From assembly GCA_900547475.1 (NCBI GenBank), contig URGW01000006.1, positions 1 to 64,000 of the forward strand: a stretch of DNA of 64,000 nt, written 5' to 3'. The DNA comes from an uncultured Clostridium sp. (GTDB lineage: Bacteria; Bacillota; Clostridia; Clostridiales; Clostridiaceae). Made by a program: the position numbers and the translations under genes. Of the stretch, positions 38,278-46,921 are shown in pieces. The notes under the pieces were generated by a model that worked only from the letters and a program-made list of their open reading frames with translations, had not been told where the DNA came from and did not search any database. Positions within the stretch are counted from its first letter, which is position 1; each line of letters opens with the position of its first letter.

Positions 38278-38748
38278 TTATACAGCTACTTTAGCAGGAA
38301 AAATTTTATTGAATGAAAACCTTACTATTGGAGATACAATAAGTAAATTAAGGGGTAGAGCTACTACAAAATTTCTTATTATGCATAAAGGATATAGTTT
38401 TAATGCATTAATATTAAATCCAGCTGCAATTATAGCACCAAACATAGACATAAATAAAACCATTCCAATTACCATACAAGATGAAATTGCAAGTATAATT
38501 TTAATTTGCTTAGTTTCTTTATTAGGTTTTACTATTTTAAAAGCTATTGGTTTTGCTAATTTTCCTACAATAAATATATCTAATAAAAGTGCAACTATAA
38601 ATCCAAGCCAAAATTCTTTTAATAAGTTATTTAATAAATTAGAATGAAAACCTTCATTTAATATCATATTATAAATAGTCATTCCTAAAACCATGCAAAA
38701 GCACATCATTAAAGTAAAAATAAATTTTTGAAGTTTAGTTTGTCCCAT
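38278..38748 (-). CDS. DUF2798 family membrane protein
   Basis: 156 residues, four predicted membrane helices arranged as two similar halves (KFIFTLMMCFCMVLGMTIYN, then KIILAISSCMVIGMVLFMSM). This is the DUF2798 repeat. Function is unknown. It is divergent from a MarR regulator, with tandem dyads between, and so is probably its target, perhaps in response to a drug or phenolic. Start follows AGGAGG. Confidence 0.75.
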   Translation of the reverse strand: MGQTKLQKFIFTLMMCFCMVLGMTIYNMILNEGFHSNLLNNLLKEFWLGFIVALLLDIFIVGKLAKPIAFKIVKPNKETKQIKIILAISSCMVIGMVLFMSMFGAIIAAGFNINALKLYPLCIIRNFVVALPLNLLIVSPIVRFSFNKIFPAKVAV

Positions 38749-38784
38749 AAGAATCCTCCTAGAAAATAATTAATCAAATTTAAT

Positions 38785-38849
38785 TTAGTCAACTAAGTTA
38801 ACGAAGTTAAGTATAACAGTAAGAAAAGAAATAGTCAATTAAGTTGACT
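38785..38849. promoter_or_regulatory. two MarR-type operator candidates
   Basis: AGTCAA-N5-TTGACT lies at 38833-38849. A related site with AGTCAACTAAGTTAAC lies at 38787-38802. Both share the words GTCAA/TAAGTT and lie between the divergent DUF2798 and marR genes. Confidence 0.5.
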
Positions 38850-38910
38850 TAATGTTAATTTTAATAATTAAGTATGATAAAATATAATAAAAAAGTTTTA
38901 GGTGGTTGGA

Positions 38911-39324
38911 ATGTTAAGAAATTTAAATATAATAGATTTAATAAGTGAAAAGCATATTGCTTTAAGACGAGAAGTAGAAGAGAGATGGAGTAAAAGTGGA
39001 GAGGAAGAGATTACCCACACTGAAGCAATGCTTTTAGCTAAAATAAATATGGGAAGAATTTCGTTAGCAGAAGTAGCAAGACAGGCTAATGTATCAAGAC
39101 AGGCCATGCATAAATGTGCAAAGAAATTAGAGGATAAAGGGTATTTAAAATTTATTGCTAGCGAAACTAATCAAACATATACTTCTTTAACTGAAAAGGG
39201 AATCTTATATTGTAAGAAAAGTAATGAGTTAAAGGAGAAAATCGAGCAAGAGATTACTGAAAGTTTAGGTGAAGAAAATATAAAGTTAATTAAAAAATTG
39301 TTTGAAAGGGAATGGATAAAATAG
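38911..39324 (+). CDS. MarR family transcriptional regulator
   Basis: 137 residues from ATG 38911 (AGGTGG five bases upstream); a GTG at 38902 in the same frame overlaps that ribosome site. The winged helix is at about residues 35-105 (SLAEVARQANVSRQAMHKCA), flanked by dimerisation helices. It probably represses itself and the divergent DUF2798 gene through the tandem dyads. Ligand unknown; MarR proteins commonly sense phenolics or oxidants. Confidence 0.85.
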   Translation: MLRNLNIIDLISEKHIALRREVEERWSKSGEEEITHTEAMLLAKINMGRISLAEVARQANVSRQAMHKCAKKLEDKGYLKFIASETNQTYTSLTEKGILYCKKSNELKEKIEQEITESLGEENIKLIKKLFEREWIK

Positions 39325-39340
39325 AACTTATTTTATGAAA

Positions 39341-39396
39341 TATAGTGGATACAAAGAGCATCACTAAATTTATTTAATGATGTTCTTTGTACTATA
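39341..39396. terminator. bidirectional terminator between marR and lysR
   Basis: TATAGTnnnTACAAAGAnCATCA at the left pairs with TGATGnTCTTTGTACTATA at the right over about 20 pairs, overlapping the lysR stop codon. Confidence 0.65.
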
Positions 39397-40267
39397 GAGT
39401 ATTAATTAAAAAGTTCTTAAAATCTTTTTCTATTGTTGAAAGGTTTTTATCTTTTAAATGAACCAGACATAAATTACTATATATTTTTTCTTTTAAAAGA
39501 ACAATAGAGATATTCTTTTTATCAAAGCATTCTACAGCTATTCTCATAAGAGGAGAAATACCCATTCCTGCAGAAACAAGACCTATTATGTTTTCTATTC
39601 TGCTATTAAAATAAACCACATTAGGTTCAAATGAAGCTTTATTACACTCACTAACAAACAAATCATAAACTCCAGATTTTTTCCCTAAGGAAATAAAACT
39701 TTCATTTGATAATTCTGAAATAGAAACATACTTCCTTTTTGAAAGAGGATGTGATTTAGGAACAATTATTACAAGTTCATCTTTAGCTAAAGGAGTAATA
39801 TCTAAATTTGAATAATCTAATGTATCACTTCTTAAAAATGCAAAGTCTATTTTTTGAGATAATAATAAATTAAGTATTTCAGCATGCTCACCTTCATGAA
39901 AAGTTAATTGTAAATCTGTAACTTTTTTTTTAAAGTCTCCAATAAGATTAGCAATATTATATTGGGTTATTACTGGAATATATCCAATAGATAATTTAGG
40001 ACAAGAAGAATTAAACTTATTTATATCAATTAATAATTCATCATAGTTATTAACTATATTTAAAGCGTATTTTTTTAGAGTAATTCCAGCATCAGTTAAA
40101 TTAACATGTCTAGTACATCGTTCAAATAGTACACAATTAAGTTCTTTTTCTAGTTTTTTTATATGTTTTGATAATGAAGATTGAGATATACATAATTCTT
40201 CAGCTGCTAAGGAAAAACTGTTATATTTTTCTACAGTTAAGAAGTATTTTAGACTTTCTATATTCAT
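39392..40267 (-). CDS. LysR family regulator divergent from the decarboxylase genes
   Basis: 291 residues. N-terminal winged helix (SLKYFLTVEKYNSFSLAAEE) and an effector domain with two alpha/beta lobes, standard length. It is divergent from the LpdB/LpdC-like pair, and the spacer contains two TTCC/GGAA dyads. By analogy with tannin loci of Lactobacillus, which also carry a LysR regulator, it may activate the decarboxylase in response to gallate or a similar hydroxybenzoate. The effector is inferred from this context only. Confidence 0.88.
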   Translation of the reverse strand: MNIESLKYFLTVEKYNSFSLAAEELCISQSSLSKHIKKLEKELNCVLFERCTRHVNLTDAGITLKKYALNIVNNYDELLIDINKFNSSCPKLSIGYIPVITQYNIANLIGDFKKKVTDLQLTFHEGEHAEILNLLLSQKIDFAFLRSDTLDYSNLDITPLAKDELVIIVPKSHPLSKRKYVSISELSNESFISLGKKSGVYDLFVSECNKASFEPNVVYFNSRIENIIGLVSAGMGISPLMRIAVECFDKKNISIVLLKEKIYSNLCLVHLKDKNLSTIEKDFKNFLINTL

Positions 40268-40347
40268 AAGTTAATCACCATAATTTCTATAATATATTTA
40301 TATTATATCATGATAATAATTCATTTATATAAAGATACTTAGAAATT

Positions 40348-40399
40348 ATTCCAAATTGGAATAAAAACATATTAATTAAAGAATTGTTCCAGTATGGAA
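40348..40399. promoter_or_regulatory. two LysR-type binding boxes in a 333-bp spacer
   Basis: ATTCCAA-A-TTGGAAT (40348-40362) and TTCCA-N3-TGGAA (40387-40399) have centres about 38 bases apart. The first fits the T-N11-A rule. The rest of 40268-40600 is AT-rich with no reading frame I can support. Confidence 0.5.
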
Positions 40400-40600
40400 T
40401 GTTAAATATAATTTAAGTATATAGTAGTAACTTTAAAATACTTTAATTAATATAAAAAATTTATATGATAAAAATAGACCGTAATTATAAAAATATAAAT
40501 ATAAAATTAGAAACAAGATTTGACTTGTGTTAGAGAAATATCTGCATATTAAAAAAATAAGAATTTTTAAAAGTTACTACTAATTAATTGAGGTGGAAAA

Positions 40601-41170
40601 ATGAATTTAGTTATAGGAGTAACAGGAGCGACAGGTGCTGTATATGCAGTTAGGTTGCTTGAATATTTAAAGGATATAGAGGAAATAAAAACTCACTTAA
40701 TAATGAGTAAATGGGCAATTAATAATTTAGAGGTTGAAACAGATTATTCATTAGATTATGTTTATAGTTTAGCAGATTTTATACATAATAATGATAATTT
40801 AGGGGCTTGTGTTGCTAGTGGTTCATTTATAACAGATGGTATGATTATACTTCCTTGTAGTATGAAAACACTAAGCAGTATAAGTAATGGATTTTCAAGT
40901 ACTTTAATTGATAGGGCAGCAGATGTAATGATTAAAGAAGGAAGAAAGCTAGTTATTTCACCTAGGGAAACGCCTTTAAGTTCAATACATTTAGAGAATA
41001 TGTTAAAGCTTTCAAGGTTAGGGGTTAAAATAGTACCTCCTATGCCGGGATTTTATTCAAATACTAAATCTTTAGATGATATTATAAATCATCATGTTAT
41101 GAAAATATTAGATCAATTTAATATAAATATAGGCAATGACTTAAGATGGAAGGGAAATGAGTATGAATAA
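40601..41170 (+). CDS. lpdB: flavin prenyltransferase (UbiX/LpdB-like)
   Basis: 189 residues with the N-terminal VIGVTGATGAVYAVRLLEYL flavin-binding motif, GSFITDGMIILPCSMKT and RKLVISPRETPLS, all standard for UbiX-type enzymes that make prenylated FMN. Its wording (HLIMSKWAINNL, HLENMLKLSRLGVKIVPPMP) is particularly close to my recollection of Lactobacillus LpdB. It supplies the cofactor of the decarboxylase encoded next, whose start overlaps this gene by 8 bases, so translation is coupled. Start follows GAGGTGG. Confidence 0.88.
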   Translation: MNLVIGVTGATGAVYAVRLLEYLKDIEEIKTHLIMSKWAINNLEVETDYSLDYVYSLADFIHNNDNLGACVASGSFITDGMIILPCSMKTLSSISNGFSSTLIDRAADVMIKEGRKLVISPRETPLSSIHLENMLKLSRLGVKIVPPMPGFYSNTKSLDDIINHHVMKILDQFNINIGNDLRWKGNEYE

Positions 41171-42644
41171 GATAGAAATTAATGATTTAAGAAGTGCTAT
41201 TGAATACTTAAAAAATGTTAAAGGACAATTAGTAAAAAGTGATGTAGAAGTAAATCCTCATGGAGAATTAGCTGGGGTTTACAGACATATTGGAGCTGGT
41301 GGAACTGTAAAAAGACCTACAAAAATAGGGCCAGCAATGATATTTAATAATGTAAAAGGACATAAGGATTCTAAAGTTATAATAGGACTTTTAGCTAGTA
41401 GAGATAGGGTTGGAATGCTTTTAGATTGTGAACCTAAGAAGTTAGGGTTTTTATTAAATGAAGCGGTAAAAAATCCAATAAATCCAATTATAATAGAAAA
41501 TGAAAATGCACCATGTCAAGAAGTTGTACATTATGCAACTGATGAAGGGTTTGATATAAGAAAGATATTACCTGCACCTACTAATACTGAAGAGGATGCT
41601 GGACCATATATAACTTTAGGAATGTGTTATGCAAGAGATCCTGAAACTGGAGAAGGTGATGTTACAATTCATCGTTTATGTTTACAAGGAAAAGATGAAT
41701 TATCAATGTTCTTTACACCTGGAGTAAGACATTTAGATGCATTTAGAAAGAAAGCAGAGGAAAGTGGAGAGCCATTACCTATATCTATTAGCATAGGTGT
41801 TGATCCAGCAATTGAAATAGCATCATGTTTTGAACCACCAACTACACCAATTGGATTTAATGAATTATCTATAGCAGGAGCAATAAGAAAGAAACCTGTT
41901 GAGATGGTTAAATGTTTAACTGTTGATGAGGCTGCAATTGCGAGAGCAGAATATGTAATTGAAGGTGAGTTAGTTCCGAATAAACGTGTAAGAGAAGATA
42001 TGAACACAAATACGGGAAAAGCAATGCCAGAGTTTCCAGGGTATACAGGTGAGGCTGCTAAGGAGTTGCCTGTAATTAGAGTAAAAGCTATAACTCATAG
42101 AAAGAATCCAATAATGCAAACTTGTATAGGACCAAGTGAAGAGCATGTAAATATGGCTGGGATTCCAACAGAAGCAAGTATAATTCAAATGGTTGAAAAA
42201 GCAATGCCAGGAAGGTTAGTAAATGTATATGCTCACCCAGCTGGTGGTGGAAAGTATATGGCTATACTGCAAATTAAGAAGGGTGTTCCTAGTGATCAGG
42301 GAAGAGAAAGGCAAGCTGCATTATTAGCATTATCAGCATTTTCAGAATTAAAAACTGTAATATTAGTTGATGAAGATGTAGATCCGTTTGATAGTAATGA
42401 TGTTTTATGGGCATTAAATACTAGATATCAAGGTGATATTGATACAATATTTATTCCTGGGGTAAGATGCCATCCATTAGATCCTTCACAAAGTCCTGAA
42501 TATAGCTGGACTATTAGAGATAGGGGAATAGCTTGTAAAACTATATTTGATTGTACTGTACCTTATGAATTAAAGGATAAGTTTAGGAGAGCTAAATTTA
42601 CCGAAGTTGATTTGGAGAAATTTAAAATAGAAGAATATAATTAG
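41163..42644 (+). CDS. lpdC: UbiD-family decarboxylase resembling gallate decarboxylase LpdC
   Basis: 493 residues from ATG 41163 (AAGGGA seven bases upstream). Prenyl-FMN-dependent aromatic decarboxylase. It shares long stretches with what I recall of Lactobacillus plantarum LpdC: GVYRHIGAGGTVKRPT, DEGFDIRKILPAPTNTEEDA, GKAMPEFPGYTG and IGPSEEHVNMAGIPTEASI. It lacks the GPFGEFTGHY block of the BsdC/UbiD type. The Glu-containing catalytic stretch is AEYVIEGELVPN. LpdC turns gallate into pyrogallol and protocatechuate into catechol. No tannase, gallate carrier or LpdD gene is in the window, so the true substrate needs a test. Confidence 0.85.
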   Translation: MNKIEINDLRSAIEYLKNVKGQLVKSDVEVNPHGELAGVYRHIGAGGTVKRPTKIGPAMIFNNVKGHKDSKVIIGLLASRDRVGMLLDCEPKKLGFLLNEAVKNPINPIIIENENAPCQEVVHYATDEGFDIRKILPAPTNTEEDAGPYITLGMCYARDPETGEGDVTIHRLCLQGKDELSMFFTPGVRHLDAFRKKAEESGEPLPISISIGVDPAIEIASCFEPPTTPIGFNELSIAGAIRKKPVEMVKCLTVDEAAIARAEYVIEGELVPNKRVREDMNTNTGKAMPEFPGYTGEAAKELPVIRVKAITHRKNPIMQTCIGPSEEHVNMAGIPTEASIIQMVEKAMPGRLVNVYAHPAGGGKYMAILQIKKGVPSDQGRERQAALLALSAFSELKTVILVDEDVDPFDSNDVLWALNTRYQGDIDTIFIPGVRCHPLDPSQSPEYSWTIRDRGIACKTIFDCTVPYELKDKFRRAKFTEVDLEKFKIEEYN

Positions 42645-42655
42645 TATTAAAGAAT

Positions 42656-42702
42656 ATTAGTACAATAAGATTGGATAAAAATAACAATTTTATTGTACTA
42701 AT
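42656..42702 (+). terminator. terminator after the decarboxylase gene
   Basis: ATTAGTACAATAA (42656-42668) pairs exactly with TTATTGTACTAAT (42690-42702), followed by TTTA-rich sequence. Confidence 0.7.
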
Positions 42703-42703
42703 T

Positions 42704-42934
42704 TTATTTAATTGGGTCATAATTTATTTTAGATTCTTTATCTGTTGCCTCAATTTTAAATATAACAGGACGAATACCATCATTACATGAGCAAATTGTT
42801 ACGCCTTCTTTATCTATCCAATCTTTATAATAAAATTTTTCACTGCCATGAGATAATGCAAAAACATATTGATACATAGCTTTCCAAGCTTCATCACATA
42901 ATCCAGCTGGTTTTGAATAATCACAATAAAAATA
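42704..42934 (-). pseudogene. 5'-truncated TIGR04076-like gene
   Basis: The minus strand encodes about 75 residues ending at 42704 with SKPAGLCDEAWKAMYQYVFA in the middle and SCNDGIRPVIFKIEA near the end. This is the C-terminal part of the small TIGR04076 family. A stop codon precedes the frame at about 42935 and there is no start codon or ribosome site, so the N-terminal part is missing. The family has no known activity. Confidence 0.65.
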
Positions 42935-43024
42935 TTACTTAATTTTAATAAGTGATATATAATAATAGTAAAGGGTGTATAATCGTTTTCAAAAAAGAAG
43001 TGGGTATTAGAGGAGAAATATAGT

Positions 43025-44389
43025 ATGCAAATGGATTTTAAATTAGATATATTACAAAAACAAAAATTAATATTAACACAAACAATGCAACAATCCATAA
43101 ATATCTTGCAAATGTCAGCTTATGAACTAAGAGAATATATAGATAAAAAATTTGAAGAAAATCCAGTTTTAGAAGGAGAGTTAGATCTTGTAGAAAGCAA
43201 AGAAAAAACTGATAATAGTCAGTTATATAAATATTTAGAAGATATCTATAGTGAAAATTATAATTACCAATATAATAATGAAGATGATGTATCTATATTT
43301 AACTTTATTGCAAATAAAAAATCATTAAAGGATTATCTTTATGAGCAACTAGGAGAAGTAAAAAGTGATATAAAAATTAAGAAAATAGTGTCTTATATGA
43401 TTGAATCATTAGATAGTAGAGGATATTTAGAAAATACATTGGAAGAAATTTGCGATGATTTAGGAGTGAATAAAGAGGTTGGAAAAGATGCATTGAAAAT
43501 ATTACAATCATTAGAACCTTGTGGTATTGGAGCGAGAAATATTAAAGAATGTTTATTGATACAATTAAAAAATAAAGGTATTTTAGATGAAATTATAAAG
43601 GAAATAATATTAAAGTACTTAGAGTATATGGCAGATTGTAAATATAATTATATAGCTAAAGAATTAAAAATTACACCTAAAGAAGTACAAGCGTATGGAG
43701 ATATTATAAAAACTTTAGAACCAAAGCCAGCAAGGGGATATTATACTGGTGAAGAGATTAAATTTATAATACCAGATGCATACATAGTTAAAATAAGAGA
43801 TGAGTATAGTGTAATAATGAATAAGGATATTATACCTAACATTACAATAAACAATTTATATAAACAGGAAATTTTAAATGGAAAAGATAAAAGAGAAGTA
43901 GAATACGTTAAGGAAAAGGTTAATGATGCTATTAGCTTAATAACTGATATAGAACAAAGAAATAATACTATATTAAAATTATTAGAGTGTATTGTTAAAA
44001 AGCAGAAGGCGTATTTTGAAAATGGACAGGAGTACTTAAAGCCAATGACTATGAGAGAGTTAGCAAATGAGATGTGCCTTCATGAATCAACAGTAAGTAG
44101 AGCTATAAAAGATAAATATATATTAACATCAAGAGGAACAATAAAAATTAAGGACTTGTTTTGCAACCGAATCATATCTTCTGGAATAGAAGGGGAGGAT
44201 GTTTCAACTAATACTATTAAAAATAAGATAAAGCAATTAATTAAGTTAGAAAATAAAAGTAAGCCATTATCAGATCAAGCTATATGTGATTTATTAAATA
44301 AAGAAGATATAGCTATTTCAAGGAGGACTGTGGCAAAATATAGAGAAGAATTAGATATTAAATCATCAACTAAAAGGAAAAGATTTTAG
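43025..44389 (+). CDS. rpoN: RNA polymerase sigma-54 factor
   Basis: 454 residues. Region I is glutamine/leucine-rich (LILTQTMQQSINILQMSAYE) and binds activators and core. The central domain follows, with an HTH (MRELANEMCLHESTVSRAIK), and the RpoN box near the C-terminus reads ISRRTVAKYREEL and contacts the -24 promoter element. It directs transcription from -12/-24 promoters with enhancer-binding proteins. No such activator gene lies in this window. ATG 43025 or 43031 could be the start; both follow GGAG. It is a single-gene unit ended by a hairpin. Confidence 0.93.
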   Translation: MQMDFKLDILQKQKLILTQTMQQSINILQMSAYELREYIDKKFEENPVLEGELDLVESKEKTDNSQLYKYLEDIYSENYNYQYNNEDDVSIFNFIANKKSLKDYLYEQLGEVKSDIKIKKIVSYMIESLDSRGYLENTLEEICDDLGVNKEVGKDALKILQSLEPCGIGARNIKECLLIQLKNKGILDEIIKEIILKYLEYMADCKYNYIAKELKITPKEVQAYGDIIKTLEPKPARGYYTGEEIKFIIPDAYIVKIRDEYSVIMNKDIIPNITINNLYKQEILNGKDKREVEYVKEKVNDAISLITDIEQRNNTILKLLECIVKKQKAYFENGQEYLKPMTMRELANEMCLHESTVSRAIKDKYILTSRGTIKIKDLFCNRIISSGIEGEDVSTNTIKNKIKQLIKLENKSKPLSDQAICDLLNKEDIAISRRTVAKYREELDIKSSTKRKRF

Positions 44390-44455
44390 ATGGCTTTGAA
44401 ATGTTTATTTCAAAATAATTACATGTAAATAATTTAATAGAGAAACTTTTATAAA

Positions 44456-44488
44456 GCAGAGATTGTAAATAAGTACAACCTCTGTTTT
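44456..44488 (+). terminator. rpoN terminator
   Basis: CAGAGnTTGTA pairs with TACAAnCTCTG across six bases and is followed by TTTTAT. Confidence 0.7.
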
Positions 44489-44578
44489 ATAATATAAAAT
44501 ACATAAAAATGTTAAATTTAATTTAAATTTGTGTGGTAAAAAGTTTTAAAATAGGTTAAAATTAAATATATAAATAAA

Positions 44579-44592
44579 ATTGTAAGTACAAT
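44579..44592. promoter_or_regulatory. AraR operator in front of araR
   Basis: ATTGTA-AG-TACAAT is a perfect dyad 16 bases before the araR start. It resembles the ATTTGTACGTACAAAT-type operator of Bacillus AraR and implies autorepression. Confidence 0.6.
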
Positions 44593-44608
44593 ACTGAAGG
44601 GGCGCATT

Positions 44609-45700
44609 ATGGCAGAAAAAACGATTAAGTATATAGAAATATTTGAATTTTATAGAGATAAAATATTAAATGGAGAAATGAAATATGGTGAGAAATTACC
44701 CACAGAGCAAGAAATAGGTGAAATGTTTTCGGTAAGTAGACATACTGTTAGACAATCTATAACAGAGCTTGAAAAACAAGGATATATTTATAGGGAAAGA
44801 AGTAAGGGAGCATTTGTTGAAAAATTAGCTAAAGAAAAAGTAAATAATAGAAAAATGATTATAGTAATTACAACATATATATCAGAATATATATTTCCAT
44901 TTTTAATTAAAGGAATAGATGAAGTACTAAGTAAAAATGGGTATGATATTCTATTATTAAGTACTAATAATGATAAGGAAAAAGAACGTGAGCAATTAAA
45001 AAAGCTATTAGAATATAATGTTGTTGGAGCAATAATTGAGCCGACTGCAAGTGCGTTAGGTAACACAAATGTAGAATATTACGAATCAATAGATAGAAAT
45101 AATATTCCTTATTTAATGATTAATGCAGCCTATGATAAAAAGGAGCAATCTTATGTAGCTATAGATGATGAAAAAGGTGGATATATAATTTGTAAATATT
45201 TAATTGATTTAGGACATAAAAAAATAGCCGGATTATTTAAAGAGGATGATGTACAAGGTATTGAACGTAAAAATGGCTACTTAAAGGCATTAGAAGAAAA
45301 TAATATTGAAATTGATAGTACAATTATCGGGAAGTTTAAAACTTTTGAAGAAGAGTTTTATATAGAAGGATTTACTAGAAGTTTGTTAAGTAAGGAAGAT
45401 AAACCAACAGCTATATTTTGTTATAATGATAAAGTTGCAATGAATGTTGTTAAAATCGCAAAAGAGTTAGGGGTAAGAATTCCAGAGGATTTATCTGTTG
45501 TTGGATATGATAATGATGAAACTATATCAGCAGCATTGGATTGTGGAATAACAACAATTTCGCATCCTAAAGAAGAGCTTGGAAGAAAGGCGGCTGAAAT
45601 GTTGTTATTATTAATTAATGGTGAGAAAGAAAAAGTTTCCTATGTATTTGCACCTGAAATAACAATAAAAAATAGTGTTAAAAGAATAAAGAATTCTTAG
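44609..45700 (+). CDS. araR: arabinose operon repressor AraR
   Basis: 363 residues. The chimeric structure is diagnostic: an N-terminal GntR winged helix (KLPTEQEIGEMFSVSRHTVR, residues ~25-70) fused to a LacI-type sugar-binding domain (~85-360; IPEDLSVVGYDNDETISAAL). AraR binds as a dimer and is released by L-arabinose. It lies directly upstream of the arabinose operon, which has matching dyads. It has its own promoter, operator and terminator. Confidence 0.92.
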   Translation: MAEKTIKYIEIFEFYRDKILNGEMKYGEKLPTEQEIGEMFSVSRHTVRQSITELEKQGYIYRERSKGAFVEKLAKEKVNNRKMIIVITTYISEYIFPFLIKGIDEVLSKNGYDILLLSTNNDKEKEREQLKKLLEYNVVGAIIEPTASALGNTNVEYYESIDRNNIPYLMINAAYDKKEQSYVAIDDEKGGYIICKYLIDLGHKKIAGLFKEDDVQGIERKNGYLKALEENNIEIDSTIIGKFKTFEEEFYIEGFTRSLLSKEDKPTAIFCYNDKVAMNVVKIAKELGVRIPEDLSVVGYDNDETISAALDCGITTISHPKEELGRKAAEMLLLLINGEKEKVSYVFAPEITIKNSVKRIKNS

Positions 45701-45763
45701 GATAAAATTATTTTATTGAAGGAATAGCAATGATTGGAATGAAAGGATAGGATCTAAAATAAT

Positions 45764-45812
45764 AATAGCCATATAGTATAAAGACTTTAAATATTTATAC
45801 TATATGGCTATT
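45764..45812 (+). terminator. araR terminator
   Basis: A 19-base stem: AATAGCCATATAGTATAAA against its complement, then ATTTTATTT. Confidence 0.75.
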
Positions 45813-45863
45813 TTATTTGAAAAATTGTTATGTAATAATTCTATTGATAATGAAAAAAGTTAC

Positions 45864-45956
45864 AAAATGTACGTTCAAAAATTTCTAAAAATTTCTATAA
45901 AAACATTTACAAACATAATAATATTTGTTAACATTTAATTGTACGGTATATAAATA
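45864..45956 (+). promoter_or_regulatory. AraR operator candidates upstream of the arabinose operon
   Basis: AAATGTACGTTCAAA (about 45865-45879) and TTAATTGTACGGTATA (about 45935-45950) both contain the TGTACG core of AraR half-sites and are about 72 bases apart. A weaker ATTGTATGCACTAAT follows at 45969-45983. Spaced pairs of AraR sites act by looping in Bacillus. Confidence 0.5.
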
Positions 45957-46044
45957 AAAATGAATAAAATTGTATGCACTAATAATGGGGATACAAAATT
46001 TGGATTAACCCCGGAGGCAGATACAAAAAATGGGAGGTATTACG

Positions 46045-46758
46045 GTGTTAGAGAATTTAAAAGAAGAGGTTTTTAAGGCGAATTTAGATTTAGTAAAACA
46101 TAATTTAGTTGTATTAACTTGGGGAAATGTAAGTGGAATAGATAGAGAAAAAGGACTTATAGTAATTAAACCAAGTGGAGTAAGCTACGATGAAATGAAA
46201 GCTAGTGATATGGTAGTAGTAGACTTAGAAGGAAATGTAGTAGAAGGGGATTTAAGACCATCTTCAGATACACCAACTCACATTGAATTATATAAAAAGT
46301 ATCCTAATATAGGAGGAGTTGTTCATACTCACTCATCATTTGCAACATCTTGGGCACAAGCTAAAAGAGATATTCCTTCATATGGAACAACTCATGCAGA
46401 TACATTCTATGGCCCAGTTCCATGTACAAGATCTTTAAATAATGAAGAAATTAAAAATGAATATGAAAAGAATACTGGTTTAGTAATTATTGAAACATTA
46501 ACGGAAAGAAAAATTGAAGAGTTAAGTGTACCAGGAATAATTATTGCAAGTCATGGACCATTTGCATGGGGGGAAACTGCAAGTAAGGCTGTTTTAAATG
46601 CAGTAGTCTTAGAAGAAGTGGCTAAGATGGCAATAAGAACTGAGAATTTAAATAGTGAAATTACTCCAATACCTTCGGAGCTACAAGATAAGCATTATTT
46701 TAGAAAACATGGAGTAAATGCTTATTATGGACAAGGTTTAGCAAATAAAAAGAATTAA
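46045..46758 (+). CDS. araD: L-ribulose-5-phosphate 4-epimerase
   Basis: 237 residues from GTG 46045, seven bases after GGGAGG. The in-frame ATG 46030 overlaps that ribosome site and is less likely. Class II aldolase fold: [19 protein letters not shown], and the zinc ligands in [15 protein letters not shown] with a third His farther on ([12 protein letters not shown] region). It interconverts L-ribulose-5-P and D-xylulose-5-P, the last arabinose-specific step. First gene of the arabinose operon. Confidence 0.93.
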   Translation: MLENLKEEVFKANLDLVKHNLVVLTWGNVSGIDREKGLIVIKPSGVSYDEMKASDMVVVDLEGNVVEGDLRPSSDTPTHIELYKKYPNIGGVVHTHSSFATSWAQAKRDIPSYGTTHADTFYGPVPCTRSLNNEEIKNEYEKNTGLVIIETLTERKIEELSVPGIIIASHGPFAWGETASKAVLNAVVLEEVAKMAIRTENLNSEITPIPSELQDKHYFRKHGVNAYYGQGLANKKN

Positions 46759-46921
46759 TAAAGTAAGTGAGATTAATATAAAATAGTTTAAATATAAGAT
46801 TTAAGGTGTTAAAAGTTTTTTAGTATATATGTGAAAGCTGGAGAGAGTTACTAGGCCAATAGTTTTATGAACTAATTCAGTTTTCAGTATATATGACATA
46901 TGTAAAATTTGGAGGGGAATA

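Noticed and set aside
42645..43024. LpdD-like third subunit after the decarboxylase
   Set aside because: The only coding trace there is on the minus strand and reads as a TIGR04076-like fragment, not LpdD.
43025..44389. A sigma-54-dependent promoter near rpoN or the sugar operons
   Set aside because: No convincing GG-N10-GC (-24/-12) element was found in the spacers I inspected; the PTS and GH1 promoters instead have good -35/-10 boxes.
46759..46921. Possible riboswitch or T-box leader before transketolase
   Set aside because: Only a weak stem is seen; no T-box, TPP or other conserved riboswitch core could be recognised, and the region lies within an operon.
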